From assembly GCF_003073045.1 (NCBI RefSeq), contig NC_037596.1, positions 27,812,392 to 27,876,391 of the forward strand: DNA of 64,000 nucleotides. Reading direction: 5' to 3'. This DNA comes from Pomacea canaliculata (Eukaryota > Mollusca > Gastropoda > Architaenioglossa > Ampullariidae). The position numbers and the translations under genes were made by a program. Position 1 is the stretch's first letter; the number at the start of each line of letters is the position of its first letter. Under the pieces are notes generated by a model. The model was not told the DNA's origin, searched no databases, and saw only the letters and a list, made by a program, of their open reading frames with translations. Positions 1-11,529 of the stretch are shown here, one piece after another.

Positions 1-391
1 ACAGAACAGAGCAGCATAACGGATCTAGCAACAAGTATAGTGAATCATCAATGTGGACATAGGAAACTTAATTATCAAGAGCAAGTGACAACAGAAGGAA
101 AAAAAGGCACCTGTGTCATCATGGAGAAGCGACCCTCCTCCCACAGCTGCCCAGTCCCTTCCCATTCTCCACTCCCTATATTCTTCCAGATCCCCATCCG
201 TCACAATGCGAAGTCGCCTTTACATGCGACACTTTTTCCTTTTTTAAAATAAACATACCAAAAATGCCATGACACAAGATATTCTGGAGGTTAAAAAGTT
301 AAAAGCTTCGGAATGGCGCTATTCTACATAATAAAGATGAAGTAAATTTGAACAAAAATGTGTAAGAAAAATATCATTTTTCCTGTTTTAG

Positions 392-441
392 GTGCAAGCA
401 ACAAAGACGTTACAAGACCAAACACTGATGGACATATGTAA
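392..441 (+). pseudogene. Gene A, 3' remnant: terminal exon of the short (tail-2) cytoplasmic cassette
   Basis: This is the last coding exon of a receptor gene whose body lies upstream of the window. It begins after a polypyrimidine tract and AG at 390-391, in phase 1, and reads GASNKDVTRPNTDGHM then TAA. It is the counterpart of 33237-33286 in gene D and of 45663-45755 in gene E. The E copy continues past this point with VYGDGTL, whereas A and D share the same earlier stop, so the stop predates their duplication. In A the tyrosine of the SYxxV motif is replaced by asparagine, so this tail would lack that phosphorylation site. The homologous non-coding remainder of the exon runs to a GT at 485. 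Whether gene A is otherwise intact cannot be judged here. Confidence 0.6.
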
Positions 442-484
442 TGAGAAGTTATTCTTAAAGATCAGAATGCCTCGCAAACTACAG

Positions 485-2960
485 GTATGTCAAAAATACA
501 ATTTAATATACCGTGTACTACAATAAGTGTGTTTCACAAGTTTCAAATATTTCTAAAGTTTTCTAACATAAATACGGTCTTTCCCGATAAACCGGGTACT
601 AGTCGAGAAATGAACACTATAAAAGTGTCTTTTACAACAAACTATGGAATACTTTGCTTAAAAGAACATTTTGTAACAGCGAACAGTTAAGGGTGATTTA
701 TAAATCACATGTTTATGTTAGGACGATGGTAGCATATGGTAATCTGTATAGTTTAACTTTTTAAACATATAATTTTTTTCCACTTCCCTAGGTGCAGTCT
801 TTGTTATACCAAGGACATCAAGGACTGCTCGCATTTCCTAAAAAGACTTGTTAAAACCTACAGAAAAGAGAGAAACAAGAACAAAAAGATAAGCTGATGT
901 TTAAGGTTCACATTCCACAAGAACAGGTGTGTTGTTTAGCATCTCGCCAGACCACAGCCCACCTTCTTCTTTCACGCTTGCTGTGATCATCTATTAACAA
1001 TAAAACACAACTAAAACAGTTAAAAACTCAGTTATGTGTATTCCTTCGAGTCGTAGCACGGCACAATATCTTATTGTAGAGGGCTTAATCATAGAAACAA
1101 GCAAATTCTTATTTCATTTAAAATTTAAAAGCATAAAACCACAACTAGAAGGAAGCAAATACAAAACCTTTATCGATGGTCTCCACTGCTATGTGCTACA
1201 AAACTATCCGGTTTATCTCTATTTTTCGTCTTTCTTTTTTAATTTGTCTTTTATTTATAGCCGAACTGATTCTCTTTCTTGCAACTCCTAATTAAAATTT
1301 TCAAGTTGAATTCTAGCTCCTACTCCTCGAGTGAGCAAATATGCCTCGAGTTCTTTTTTATTTACATCTACCTCACACCCGCACTTAGCCGACCTGGGAG
1401 TCCCTAAAGTGTCCTGATTTTTTGGTTTTTTTTTTTGCTCTGTGCGTTGTTCGCTTCTCTTTCTCTCGTCATGTCGTTCATGTTGTGTGCCCCAGGTAGG
1501 ACTAGAGAACAGTCGAGTACTGGATGAGCATTTTACTTCCTTGTAGATGTCGACAACACTATGTCACCTGATCCTGTTATCAGCACACCTTTCGTCTCTC
1601 TTTCTTTCTCCTTATTTTAAATTTCTTCTTTTCCTCTTTTCCTCTCGTTGTCTTAGGGAGAAATTATTTCAACATTTATAGGTATATAAATAATGCTAGA
1701 CGATTGCATTCTGAAAACTGCCCTGGTGGACAAATACAGTTGTATTGTACGTATTTATTAAAAAAAAATATTTTTCGAAATAAAATAAATGATTAAGTAC
1801 CATTTTCTTTGTGAAATAAACTCTATAATAAATGTGTGCGTGTTTGTGTGTATGCTTGCGTTCTCCTACGTTGTGTGTGTGAGTGGGAGAGGCATGACTT
1901 ACGTTTAACGGTGTAAGAAGGGAGGAAGAAAGAAGTAAAAGAGAGGAAAGAGAGACTGAGAGGTTTCCTTCAGATAAACAGTTCAACTCACAGCAGACGA
2001 CGTGTACATGTGAAGTCAGACACAAGCAGGTGACACACTGTTTGTTCACTGGGCTGTCACACCTACACACTGGCGGAATGTCTAGACAGCAACAATGTCG
2101 AAACCTGGAACAGGATTTGAACCACTTGTTCGACATACCAAGCGACTTATGGGCTATTAATTTATTTAATCCTTTCTTTTTTTAATTGTCTCACTCCTTC
2201 TGTTTTCTTATCCATCTTTTATATTTCTTATCTTCTATTTACCATTGTAACCTATAAATGACATGTTGAATTTTAGCCGACGGATGAGAACTGAGAAATC
2301 ATTATTGTACAGCCTGCTGTCTGCTCACAAATAACAAGAAAGTTCACACAAAGGACAGACACTCCATCGGCTCTATAATTTCTTTAACGGCTTCACAAAT
2401 TAAAAAAATGTAAAGAAAGAAAAAGATATGAATGTGGTGCCTTATGACTTGAGTCCTAAAGAGAAATGCACTATAATTATCAACGCTACCCACCCAACAC
2501 AAGGCGATATCATAGACCAGTTGTGTGACCTACATGTCTTACAGGGTCGGGTGCGCCAGTGGCGGTTACTGTTTACGTCCTTGGAATTACATTACATGAA
2601 AGGCGTTAACATTACAAACATGGATTTAGTGCCGAGTTCTAGCAAGAATGTGAGCTGCAACCCTACAACCCATTCACTTGTAGTAAAAGGCATATAACCC
2701 ATGTGAATATATTTTTTTGTGTGTACCCATTAAATACACCACTTAACAAACTCTTTTTAGGTAATCACTTCCGCTCTCTTTAAACTTATTTTCTAGGATG
2801 TTATTTCACGTATGTGAACTTTAACCTCCCCGTTTAAATCCTGCACGGTTAGGCGGAATTCTGAGTGGCTGAACGCATTTGTTTTTCCTCTGTTTCAATT
2901 ATAACCGATATAAATCGACCCAAACCGGAATCACTTTGACATAAAAACAACATCAAGGAT
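485..2960. repeat. 3' flanking block of gene A, duplicated behind gene D
   Basis: No coding exon is seen here. The block matches 33329-36340 behind gene D nearly base for base over long stretches, apart from about 540 extra bases in the D copy near 35424-35966. The part from about 1375 to 2290 recurs a third time at 12917-13822, and a more diverged fourth time around 47519-47980. Open frames inside it, such as the minus-strand one at 1696-2136, are echoed in the other copies only because the DNA is duplicated; they have no start context or domain content. The stretch contains T-rich runs and a GTGTGTGT run near 1875. It looks like the ancestral 3' flank of the receptor unit. Confidence 0.75.
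999..1004 (+). promoter_or_regulatory. Poly(A) signal AATAAA of gene A
   Basis: AATAAA lies about 560 bases after the gene A stop codon. The identical sequence context recurs at 33844-33849 behind gene D, which supports it as a retained 3' end signal. Actual use is not shown. Confidence 0.4.
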
Positions 2961-3537
2961 GGAAGGAAAACAAAGCTAAGTCTCATGTTCTCATGGTCGT
3001 TGCAGCCAAAGCTCACAGACGATTCAACTCACATGGTTCTACACCTCAATCTTCTGCAGTCCTACTGTCTAGGAACCTTTTACCTTGTTTCTCTGTACTC
3101 AACTGAATAAAATCCAAATTCAAAGCTTGACATCTGAGGCATTTGTAGTTTGCTAATGACAAAAGGTTATTGGTCTATAAAGGGAAATGATGCAAAAAAT
3201 ACATTGGCAGTTCGATTCTGAGAAAAATTACAGATGCACTAAAAAGGTTTATTTCTCTGATAAGGCAATTTCCATCCACAGGGTGTTATTGTTTTGCTTT
3301 TTGGCTTAAAATGTAAGACGATTGAAGGGAGCTTTGAAATCATGCAGAGACAAGTCAATATGTGGATAATTATTTGACAAATAAAATGAGTTTTATTTCG
3401 TTAGTACATTTCACATTTCGTGTTTTACTAGTACGACAACATCGATGTGACATGAATTGTTCGTTTTGTGTTGGATATAAACCAATATTAGATTATCGTT
3501 CCTTTTTTAAGAAACTTAACATAATAATCCTAAAATG
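2961..3537. other. Gap upstream of gene B promoter block, no recognised feature
   Basis: About 580 A+T-rich bases with no supportable exon, repeat or RNA gene. The corresponding segment is missing between the flank of D and the promoter block of E: homology resumes there at 36421 with GACACTTTATTGACAAAAG. Confidence 0.5.
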
Positions 3538-4236
3538 AGATTTTTTCTCGCTATTAGCAAGAAATATAAAAATAATGCATTTCATGACCATTATGCATAT
3601 ATGTGAATGAATGTGTTTCTGTTTTTCCTCTCGTAGAAGAAAGAAAACTCTTACTTGCTCAGACACTTTATTGACAAAAGTTAACCCCCTTGAATAAGAA
3701 CATGTATTCCTAATAATTTTTTTTTATAAAAGCTGCATGTTTTAGTGTAGTCTTAAATAGAGATACTCACAGGCAGAGGGCGTTAAGACATTTTTACTAT
3801 TCTTCCGCGCGTTTAACTCTTTGTTCACTAGCATGGCAAGTGAACAGTCACAACTTTTGGCAGGTTGGAAATGTGACAGAAAAAAACACGCAAGGATTTT
3901 GAGGGGAACCTTAGTGCTCATATTTGTGTTCGATGCTTACTTCTCTTAACACAATGACATGATAAAAACACGCACTATTTTCAGTAGCGTAGGAGTTTCT
4001 TGCACCGTGTGTGTCTACCTGTACATGCCGACCTCAGGCGGACGTGGTTGAGCACAGGGAAGTGAATACCTGTCGTGTGTCACACGATGTCGGTGCGACT
4101 GGAGGTTGTTTGACTACGAGAGTACAGTATTCACAGTCCACTGCGAGGGATGTGGCTTCATGAGGAGCAGTACTTAGATCGTTGTTGTGTACAGAGTTGT
4201 TCTAAACTCTGAAATCAGCAGATGGAAAAATAAGTG
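3538..4236 (+). promoter_or_regulatory. Conserved 5' flank / presumed promoter of gene B
   Basis: About 700 bases directly before the gene B start are shared with the 5' flanks of gene D (25672-26384, and a second copy at 25129-25670) and gene E (36421-37011). Landmarks kept in all are TTATTGACAAAAG, a block around GCACTATTTTCAGTAGCG (3974-3991), and a GTGTGTCTACCTGTA stretch. A TATAAAAG sequence sits at 3725-3732. No transcription start can be set from sequence, so the promoter role is inferred from position and conservation. Confidence 0.55.
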
Positions 4237-5604
4237 ATGGGGCCGAAGTTTTTGTTATTTTACAGTCTTATACTCCTTCCGCAAAAAGCTTATTCAGGCA
4301 AGTAAGACTTTATACAATGCATTTATGAAGTTAAGGTCTTGTATCATTGCTTTATACATTATTTTTACTCTAGGACTTAAGGTTGTTGATACTGACTTTC
4401 AGACAAAGTTGTCATGTACAGTATATAACAATGTCTGGTCCTTAATATCACTAATAGGAAGGTATATTGACTATCTTTCTTTGTTTTTCTAATCACAGTT
4501 ATTCTGTCTTGGACGCTTTATCTTGATCTTCTTTATGTTCTTCATATTATATATATGTTCGCTAGCAAAGTCAGTAACTAAACTGGTTTACAATCGAAAT
4601 ACAGTTTTACACTTTATCTACTTATATGTATAAACAGATGACATAATTTGATGCTAACGCCCTCTGTATCTACCCTTAGTGAGAGCTATAAGACGAATAT
4701 AATAAAGAGACACAAATTATTTGTGCACTCTTATTTTACGTAAAAATGAGACTGTCATTAAATGTCATTGTCTGATTTTTTTTAGCACTCACGATCGATG
4801 ACTGTCCAGATGGAATGAAAAATGTAGCAGAGGACAGTCAGATCAGCCTTACGTGTGATCGGTATCGCAGCAAGATAGAGTGGTATTATTCTAGCGACAA
4901 CAGGTTGGGGGACAAAATCGGTGACTGCGATGGAACATCTTGCGACCTCACAGAGAGAAATCAGTTCAGATTAGATGCCGAGGAGACTTGGTGGTTGTAC
5001 AAGAGCACTCTAAACATCACGAGAGTTACAAGGGACGAAGCTCGTTTTTTCCGTTGTAAAGAATATTACAGCGATGACATAGACTCGTGTAGACTTCGGG
5101 TAACAGGTGGGTAGTATACTTTTCATTATTATTAGCCGTTAGGAAGATACAAGATTTTAATTACCTTACAGGCCAATAACACCAGTAGACCTATGTCCCT
5201 ACTGCAAGTATACATAAGTATAAGAATCAAACAGATCATCGAATGTACCTTAAATGTATGATTATTTCAGTTTTTCTTCTTGATTTTGTCCAACAAGTTG
5301 TTTTTATCTTTAGCCTGACCTGATTTGAATGTCTGTCTGTACTGTTTGAAATTCAGGTCTAAGATATTTGATGCTGCTTACTTTGTCCTTCCTTCAACTT
5401 GTCTGTATGAGTGCTAACAGTGAGATTCCCTCTCTTGGGCTTTCCTGGATCAGCTGGAGGAGATAAGATTAGTTCGTTGCACTTACTCTCGATGTGTCGG
5501 ATTTCCGATTACGAGACTTTACACACGACTTATACGAGAGTTACTGTACACGAACGAACACTTAAACCGTCCCTAGGGACTTTACGTCTCTCTCTCTCTG
5601 TATG

Positions 5605-5641
<37 letters not shown>

Positions 5642-7764
5642 AATACTGTATACTTAAAAATTTAAAGGTTCCTGCAATAATAATCTACAGGTCTTGAATT
5701 TTCTCTTGATACCAGAACGGTCTTTATAGTTCAAAATATTTTGTTTTGCATTATTCTTGCCTTAGACTTGTTTTGTCGTTGTCTGCACCTGACTGTTTCA
5801 TCTCCACATCCCATCGACTGCCAGCCTCCTTTATCTTGCCATAACGGTTTCTTTAGGCAGCTTGCTGGAGAAAGAGATGATAGTCTATTTAGTATTTTTA
5901 TCCTTTCTGCTCTATGATCATGTAGGTCCAAACAATGTACGATGATTTGATGTCTGCACAAGAACTATTTCCGACTATCTTCTTTTGTCACATATTATTA
6001 ATGACAGTAGAATGGAACTACTAATTATATAACTGTCACTAAAATCTATCGTCATCTTTGACTTGTGGTAAGGTCTTACATTTGACATGTTTGATACTAT
6101 TATTTTTAAGCAGATTTGGTGCAATTGCATGAATGAAGTAGACATCTATATTCCTTGATATCATTTTCTCCAGCAGATATTTGTCATGTTTCGACCATTT
6201 AGAGAACACCAGACTAAGAGGATAAATTAATGTGCTTAAATTTGTGACTCGTAAAGGATGACGAACACCGTCTAGCAAGTGATATTATCTCATGATTTGT
6301 ATTGTAATAAAAGTCAGTGCTGCCACCAATCATTTTTAACAGCACCTGCTGAAGTTGTTCCTGAAAACTGCAGTGTGTGGATATCAGACTGGCAAGTGCA
6401 AGGAGAATGTCAGGTAGAAAAGATGTACTCGTCAGATGATGTCTACACATGCACGTGGAGCGTTAACAATACTGAGGTAAACAAGATAGAAAATGAGTAC
6501 ATGCAACATTTTACAAACTTAATATTTAAATGCACTCTTCACAAAATTTATTTGCCTACTTTAAAAAAATGTAGAATGTGAAGGAATCTTTGTTGATATT
6601 CTGAGCTATCAAAAGAAATCTTTCAGCGATGAAATTGAGAAACTAGATTGTATAAAATTTGGGAAATTATGCAAAGTTAACTAAAAGTAAAGTTACTTAT
6701 AAAACCCATTTTTGAAATTTCTTTTAGATATTGCAAAACTAATATTTAGAATATGTCATTCTTTCTGTAAAATGGGTTAATAAATTACTTAACTGCAATT
6801 TAGCCGTTAGAAGGGCATTGAGAGTAACAATTATTTATGGATATATTTTATTAGCACACTTGAGTTAAGAAAGAATCAAATTGACCAAATTTAGCTGCGC
6901 CATTTTAGCATCAATGTTTGTTCTTGGTTAATCGTGCAATATTTGCGAAGTAGTTCTGTAATTAGTTTTCTCTGTGAATGTTAGCATATTTATTTGGCTC
7001 GTTATTTTTTTCATTGTAGGTGACAGGTGTATCTGAAAGCCCACTGACTACATACCGGAACAACTCAAGAACCTACATGAGAGGAGTTTGTTCCTTCAGG
7101 CAGGAAATACCGTTTAATGGATACAACTTCACCCACAGTATCAGTTACACCTACAAAATCAGTATAGACCCAGGTCCTCAAGACAGCCTTGTAACGACGA
7201 TAAACATTGGTAATCTTTGACTTAAACAATACTTAAAATAATTGCAGTTATGTGTTTTATATTGATTAAAAATAGTTCTTTACATCAAGTCAGTTTTTTT
7301 TTTAAATTTAAAGAGGCAAACAGAATCTAAAATGCAGTCAACAGTGTAGAAACATATATATATATATATTTAAGAAAACCCATCCCAGTGGATCAAATGA
7401 TCCAACTAAATATCATTACAATAACTTTAAATCATTGGGTGCAATAATGTGGTGATTGATATAGTTTGTTTTGTACCCAAGGCTGTAATTTCTTGTCCAT
7501 TGTCCAGAGCCTCCTGAGAAGCCTGAGATCAATTGTTCAGAAACTGTTCTTGAGGGATCGACTGTCAAATGTATGTGCACCTCTCAAAACAAGGGAAACC
7601 CGCCTGCAAAATTTGTGTGGGATGGACTAAACACTGATAGACTACTTCTTCAGAATGTCAGCCGCCAACAGAGCTTCACTAATTATACATGTCGACAGAC
7701 TTGGGGTCCTGACGAGGTTATCAACACTACCGTTAATTACACCTTAAAAGTAGCATGTAAGTAA
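4237..7764 (+). CDS. Gene B: truncated Ig-superfamily receptor with signal peptide and three Ig-like domains, no membrane span
   Basis: Exons are 4237-4297 (signal peptide starting MGPKFLLFYS), 4786-5106 (domain 1), 6343-6476 and 7020-7209 (domain 2, split by a phase-0 intron), and 7508-7756 (domain 3). Domain 1 has the Ig pattern SLTC then IEWYY, and ends RCKEYY with a further cysteine near CRLRVTG. Domain 2 shows C-x13-CTW and then RGVCSF. Domain 3 shows KCMC, FVWDG and YTCRQTW. The gene is closest to gene E. Exon 1 uses a GC donor (AG followed by GCAAGT at 4298); the nearby GT four bases later would put a stop just after the next exon begins. After the domain 3 donor the frame reads Cys-Lys-stop, ending at 7764. 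Domain 4, membrane and tail exons are absent because unrelated DNA starts near 8164. Spliced and read through to that stop it would give a secreted protein of about 320 residues; it may equally be a pseudogene. Confidence 0.75.
5587..5641. repeat. (TC)n/(AC)n microsatellite in gene B intron 2
   Basis: A run of CT dinucleotides passes directly into a run of AC dinucleotides. It lies in the intron between domain 1 and domain 2 of gene B. The open frame across it is a repeat translation only. Confidence 0.9.
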
Positions 7765-8672
7765 GCTTTTTACATTTTTACTTTGCCATTTCATTTGTAA
7801 AAATGGATAATTTGTGTCTAATGGAAATATTTGACTACCTAATAGAGAATATATATTAAGCTGGTAAATTATAGTTAGTAAAGTGTCCTACATTAAAAAA
7901 AAATATTCGCGTAGAATGAATGCACACACGTTTGACAACACCCACCCTACTGCTCCCCACACACACACACACACGCATGTGCTCACATATACACCCACTC
8001 TACAACATTTATAGACATAAATATTTACGACGAAAACAACTCAGATTTCAGTTCTTATTGTATCAAAAGGAAAATCCGCAATGTGTTTGTGAGTGTGTGT
8101 GTGTGATTATCCTTTTTTTGCAACAGTAAGCAAAACACATTCTTTAATCTAACTGAAACACTCCCAGTCTGCATGAGCTTTGGGATTTTGAAGGGCCCCC
8201 AACATGAGGACGGGGGAAAGTAAGGGCTACGGGCTATCCCGCTCCTAAATGACCGAACGCCCATAGGGCGTAGCCGTTACGCGCTGACAGTGACCCGTAT
8301 GTCGGACTTTTCACTCCGACCTCTGACCTCGCGCCTGCATTTGCTGACCGGCTGTCAGACTCCACACTCGCCGCCCGATGGGCTTCTACCTGCAACAACC
8401 GCTTTGGTCATCGCACTCTCGGTGAGTTTGTGAATTAGGTGAGGAGTGGGCCCTTAAATTCTGTACAATATTATAACATGAATTATTCATACCAGTTGAA
8501 ACTGTCTGTACAATATCGTTATTTCTGGTATTAGTTTAATTTAATTTGTATAGTTCAGCCCGAACCGTCGATTTGTCGCGTGCTACTTCCGCTTTGTACC
8601 ATGTGCTCGCTGTAGGAAGATGCCGCATGGGTAACATAAAGTAATGTATGCATAAATTCTCGACTCAAAATA

Positions 8673-9035
8673 TTAGTGTTTCAAATAATCCTGATAATTA
8701 ATTGACCCTATAATAGTTCTCAGCAATTTACCTTCTATTGAAATTTGAACGCTCGATCGTGTATTATAAGATAGATTATTGTAATCGTTTTTTTTAAATG
8801 CAGAGACTTTGGTTAATTCACTTTCTAGGAAATGCTGAAGATTGAGGATCGTGCTTAGTGTAAGCATTGTAATAATGCCGACTACAAAACAGTCAACAGA
8901 TGACTCCACAGTGTGCTGAAGATATGCCAAGCTGAATGTAGTGTGCGTACAAACTGTTCCATGTTGTAAAATAAAGCTACACATTTCTTCATCATTGAGA
9001 ACAGCAAACAGTTTTCCTGACAGAGTGAAATACAT
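8673..9035 (-). CDS. Unrecognised open frame, possible exon or gene fragment
   Basis: A 120-codon open frame on the minus strand inside the block that interrupts gene B. It is cysteine- and leucine-containing (MCSFILQHGTVCTHTT, FLESELTKVSAF) and lies next to a second minus-strand frame at 9272-9463 with a similar composition (FSNIYPTLPKDYLKL). Together they could be exons of one fragment. I recognise no family. An open frame of this length is longer than most chance frames in DNA this A+T-rich, but it lacks a visible promoter or clear splice sites, so it may still be spurious. Confidence 0.2.
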   Translation of the reverse strand: MYFTLSGKLFAVLNDEEMCSFILQHGTVCTHTTFSLAYLQHTVESSVDCFVVGIITMLTLSTILNLQHFLESELTKVSAFKKNDYNNLSYNTRSSVQISIEGKLLRTIIGSINYQDYLKH

Positions 9036-9271
9036 TAGTGTTTGGTAAAATGTGTTCTATATATTTTTTTTCATATAAACTAGTATAGTTTTATAACATT
9101 TGCATACTTTTACAAAAAATGTTTAAAGTGTGTTCTATTTTGCTTGCATTCTGCAATTATAAAATATAAAATAACATTGTTGTAAAGTTGTTAAACATTT
9201 TTGCAAACATTAAGACTGACCACAGTTGCAGTTAAGTTAAACACAATGTAAACACAACCAAACCAAGCTCA

Positions 9272-9463
9272 TTAGCTTAAAGTTTCATCTATTTCAAACT
9301 TTAGTGATAACTTCAAGTAATCTTTGGGCAATGTAGGATATATATTAGAAAAAGAGACAACACAGGCTGCAAATTGTTTCTCCATAAATGCACACACACG
9401 TGATAAGATAACAGTAATTAGTGGTTTTTCATGAAGAGTTGTGACAATGCCATAAATGAACAT
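9272..9463 (-). CDS. Unrecognised open frame upstream (minus strand) of 8673-9035
   Basis: A 63-codon minus-strand open frame. It is reported only because it is co-oriented with, and 240 bases from, the longer frame at 8673-9035. No motif is recognised and it may be chance. Confidence 0.12.
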   Translation of the reverse strand: MFIYGIVTTLHEKPLITVILSRVCAFMEKQFAACVVSFSNIYPTLPKDYLKLSLKFEIDETLS

Positions 9464-9503
9464 GTTCTGTAGGATATGTAGAATGCTTTACTTTATTTTT
9501 GAA

Positions 9504-9669
9504 GGATATTCAAAATCCTGGAAGGGTTGTAAGAAAATCAACTGACATGGTATATGACAAGACTGGTTATTCCCAATCTGGAATGAGTGGAATTATAAAT
9601 TGCCCGCAAGTGAAAGAAGAACTAAAATATTCCATCACTCTACCTATCAAACAGGATTATTGCTGTACC
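9504..9669 (+). other. Exon-like segment within the inserted block
   Basis: Open frame reading KDIQNPGRVVRKSTDMVYDK onward, ending at ACCAG followed by TAAGTG, a donor-like sequence. Similar exon-like segments on the same strand are 10295-10402, which reads QPPGDIISEGEINATAYKQF and stops with TGA, and 12315-12390, which reads DGEILFESRLFKDFIQYKYL between TTTCAG and GTATGA. They may be parts of a displaced host gene. None is recognised, and each is short enough to be chance. Confidence 0.2.
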
Positions 9670-11047
9670 AGTAAGTGTTTTGAAGTGGCTTCTTAAATTG
9701 CTACTTTTTTATTTTGTGAGCTTAAGTACTTTATTTTGCAAGGAGAGAGATTCTCGCAGTGAGTCTGACTGGGTTTAGCTATAAGTCAGTCTCACAAGAT
9801 AAATGCTCCACTTTCATTTAAGTGTCCTGTCACTTGATAGCTTTTCCAAATTTTAACTTTTCCATTTTTTCCATTTTTAATGCTCCTGTTCAAGTAAATT
9901 GAAGACTTTACATATAGATATGTAAGAGAGAGAGATATATAGCATATCTAACCATACACTGAAAACTACTGACATTTCATCAATACATGAAAGATGTTGC
10001 TGCTCATAACAAGACAATTGTTACCACAGAGCAGGCTCTTTTATTCGAAATGCTTCTTTGAAGGAATAGTGTGTGCAGGCAGGTAGAAATTGTCGTGCTA
10101 GTTATGTAGGGCAAAGGATGGGATACTGAGAGCATACTTGATTAATTTTTGTTTTCTTTTTTGCAATTCAATGGGCTTTCCTGTTTGGTTTGCATAAGAC
10201 CCTGAAGTAGACTGTGGTTTCATGTACAAATGTATTACAATGAAACATTTGTATTTGACTTCTAACCATCACAGTTTCCCTTTGTGCACAGCAGCCACCT
10301 GGGGATATTATATCTGAAGGGGAGATTAATGCCACTGCTTACAAACAGTTCGGAAGTAACAGGCAAGAATGGAGGAACAAGTCAAAGGACAAAGCCATCT
10401 GAGGGTCAGGGAAATTAGAAATCAAAGAAAATAATCGTGCATGTGTTTAATTTATCAATGTAAGCATGGCTTTGTCATTCATGATGTGTTTATGAAGAAA
10501 GTTAACCCTGCCTATTACCCTGTTCTGGGTAATCTCTGCATGTTGTACAACTGCTTTGATGTGATATGGTTCTAGTATTTCTACGTCTTATAATTTTCCT
10601 TTCTAATCCACAAAAGGTAATCAACACTAGAAGCAAGCCTACATGAATCTATTTACATAAATGGTGTTGACCATCAACTTCCTGTTGCCTCCTAGCTGCT
10701 TTAAAGCTCACAAATAGTAAAAAGCGGAAAAACGTGTACTTCATCTGAATGGTACATGGGTAAGAAGTGAATAAATTGAAATGCCTTGTTTTTGCTTATC
10801 ATTCAAGGACTAATATTTTGATTGCAGATGGATCATGCTGTTGAGTAGGACAGAGAAATGTTTTGAAGCTTGCTCCACCAATGAATCAAGTTATCAAATG
10901 TAGGTGATCAAGGAATGACTCCAGCAGCAATCCCATGTTTCAAGTGAGAAATTTGATAGGCTGGAAGAGGATTCTGTGTGTAGAGAATTTAGGGGGAAAA
11001 GTGGCTGTTGTGAAATCTAATGAAAGTTTTTTATTGAGACAACTAGC

Positions 11048-11345
11048 CTGAAGACTTTGAAGACTCAGATTCTTTGTTGTAAATAAATGTTAAAACCATA
11101 TGTTTAGTTTTGGCTTGTATATAATAAAATGTTTTGAAGATTGTAATGACTTTTTTTTATCAGGTATTCGCGATCACTGCCTGAAGTCTTTGAAGACTCA
11201 AATTCTTTGTTGTAAATAAATACTAAAACCCTTTTTTTGCTTGTATATGTATATGATAAATTGCAATGAATATTCTTTGTTGTAAAGAAATATTAAAACC
11301 ATGTACATTTATATCTGCTTGTATATAATAAATTGTTGAATCATG
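11048..11345. repeat. Three-copy tandem repeat with AATAAA-like hexamers
   Basis: Three diverged copies start near 11048, 11178 and 11271. Each carries ATTCTTTGTTGTAAA followed by AAATA/TAAAACC, and then TGTATAT(AT)AATAAA-like sequence. The first two copies also share CCTGAAGNCTTTGAAGACTCA. The unit shrinks from about 130 to 75 bases. Confidence 0.7.
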
Positions 11346-11380
11346 TCTATTTTTTTGTCTCCTGGTATTTACTAAAGGCT

Positions 11381-11475
11381 GAGAGGTGGTTTTAGGGTGG
11401 GGCTTTGGATGGCTGAGGGACTATAAAGGGTTGAGAGGTGTTTTCAGGGTGGGGCTTTGAAGGGATGAGGGAGTT
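11381..11475. repeat. Two-copy 52-base tandem repeat, G-rich
   Basis: GAGAGGTGGTTTTAGGGTGG at 11381 is repeated with few changes 52 bases later at 11433. Both copies continue GGGCTTTG(G/A)A and then ATG/CTGAGGGA. Confidence 0.75.
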
Positions 11476-11529
11476 ATTTCTCCCAAAACCCGCAAGGGGC
11501 CGATGCATTTTAAGCTTCCATAATACGGC

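Noticed and set aside
1696-2136. 146-codon minus-strand open frame with partial echo at 13347-13598
   Set aside because: It lies in the duplicated 3' flank; conservation follows from DNA duplication, the copies differ by frame changes, and the composition reflects GT-rich and T-rich runs.
8165-8420. GC-rich stretch as a tRNA-derived SINE or tRNA gene
   Set aside because: No A/B box pair and no cloverleaf could be built by eye.
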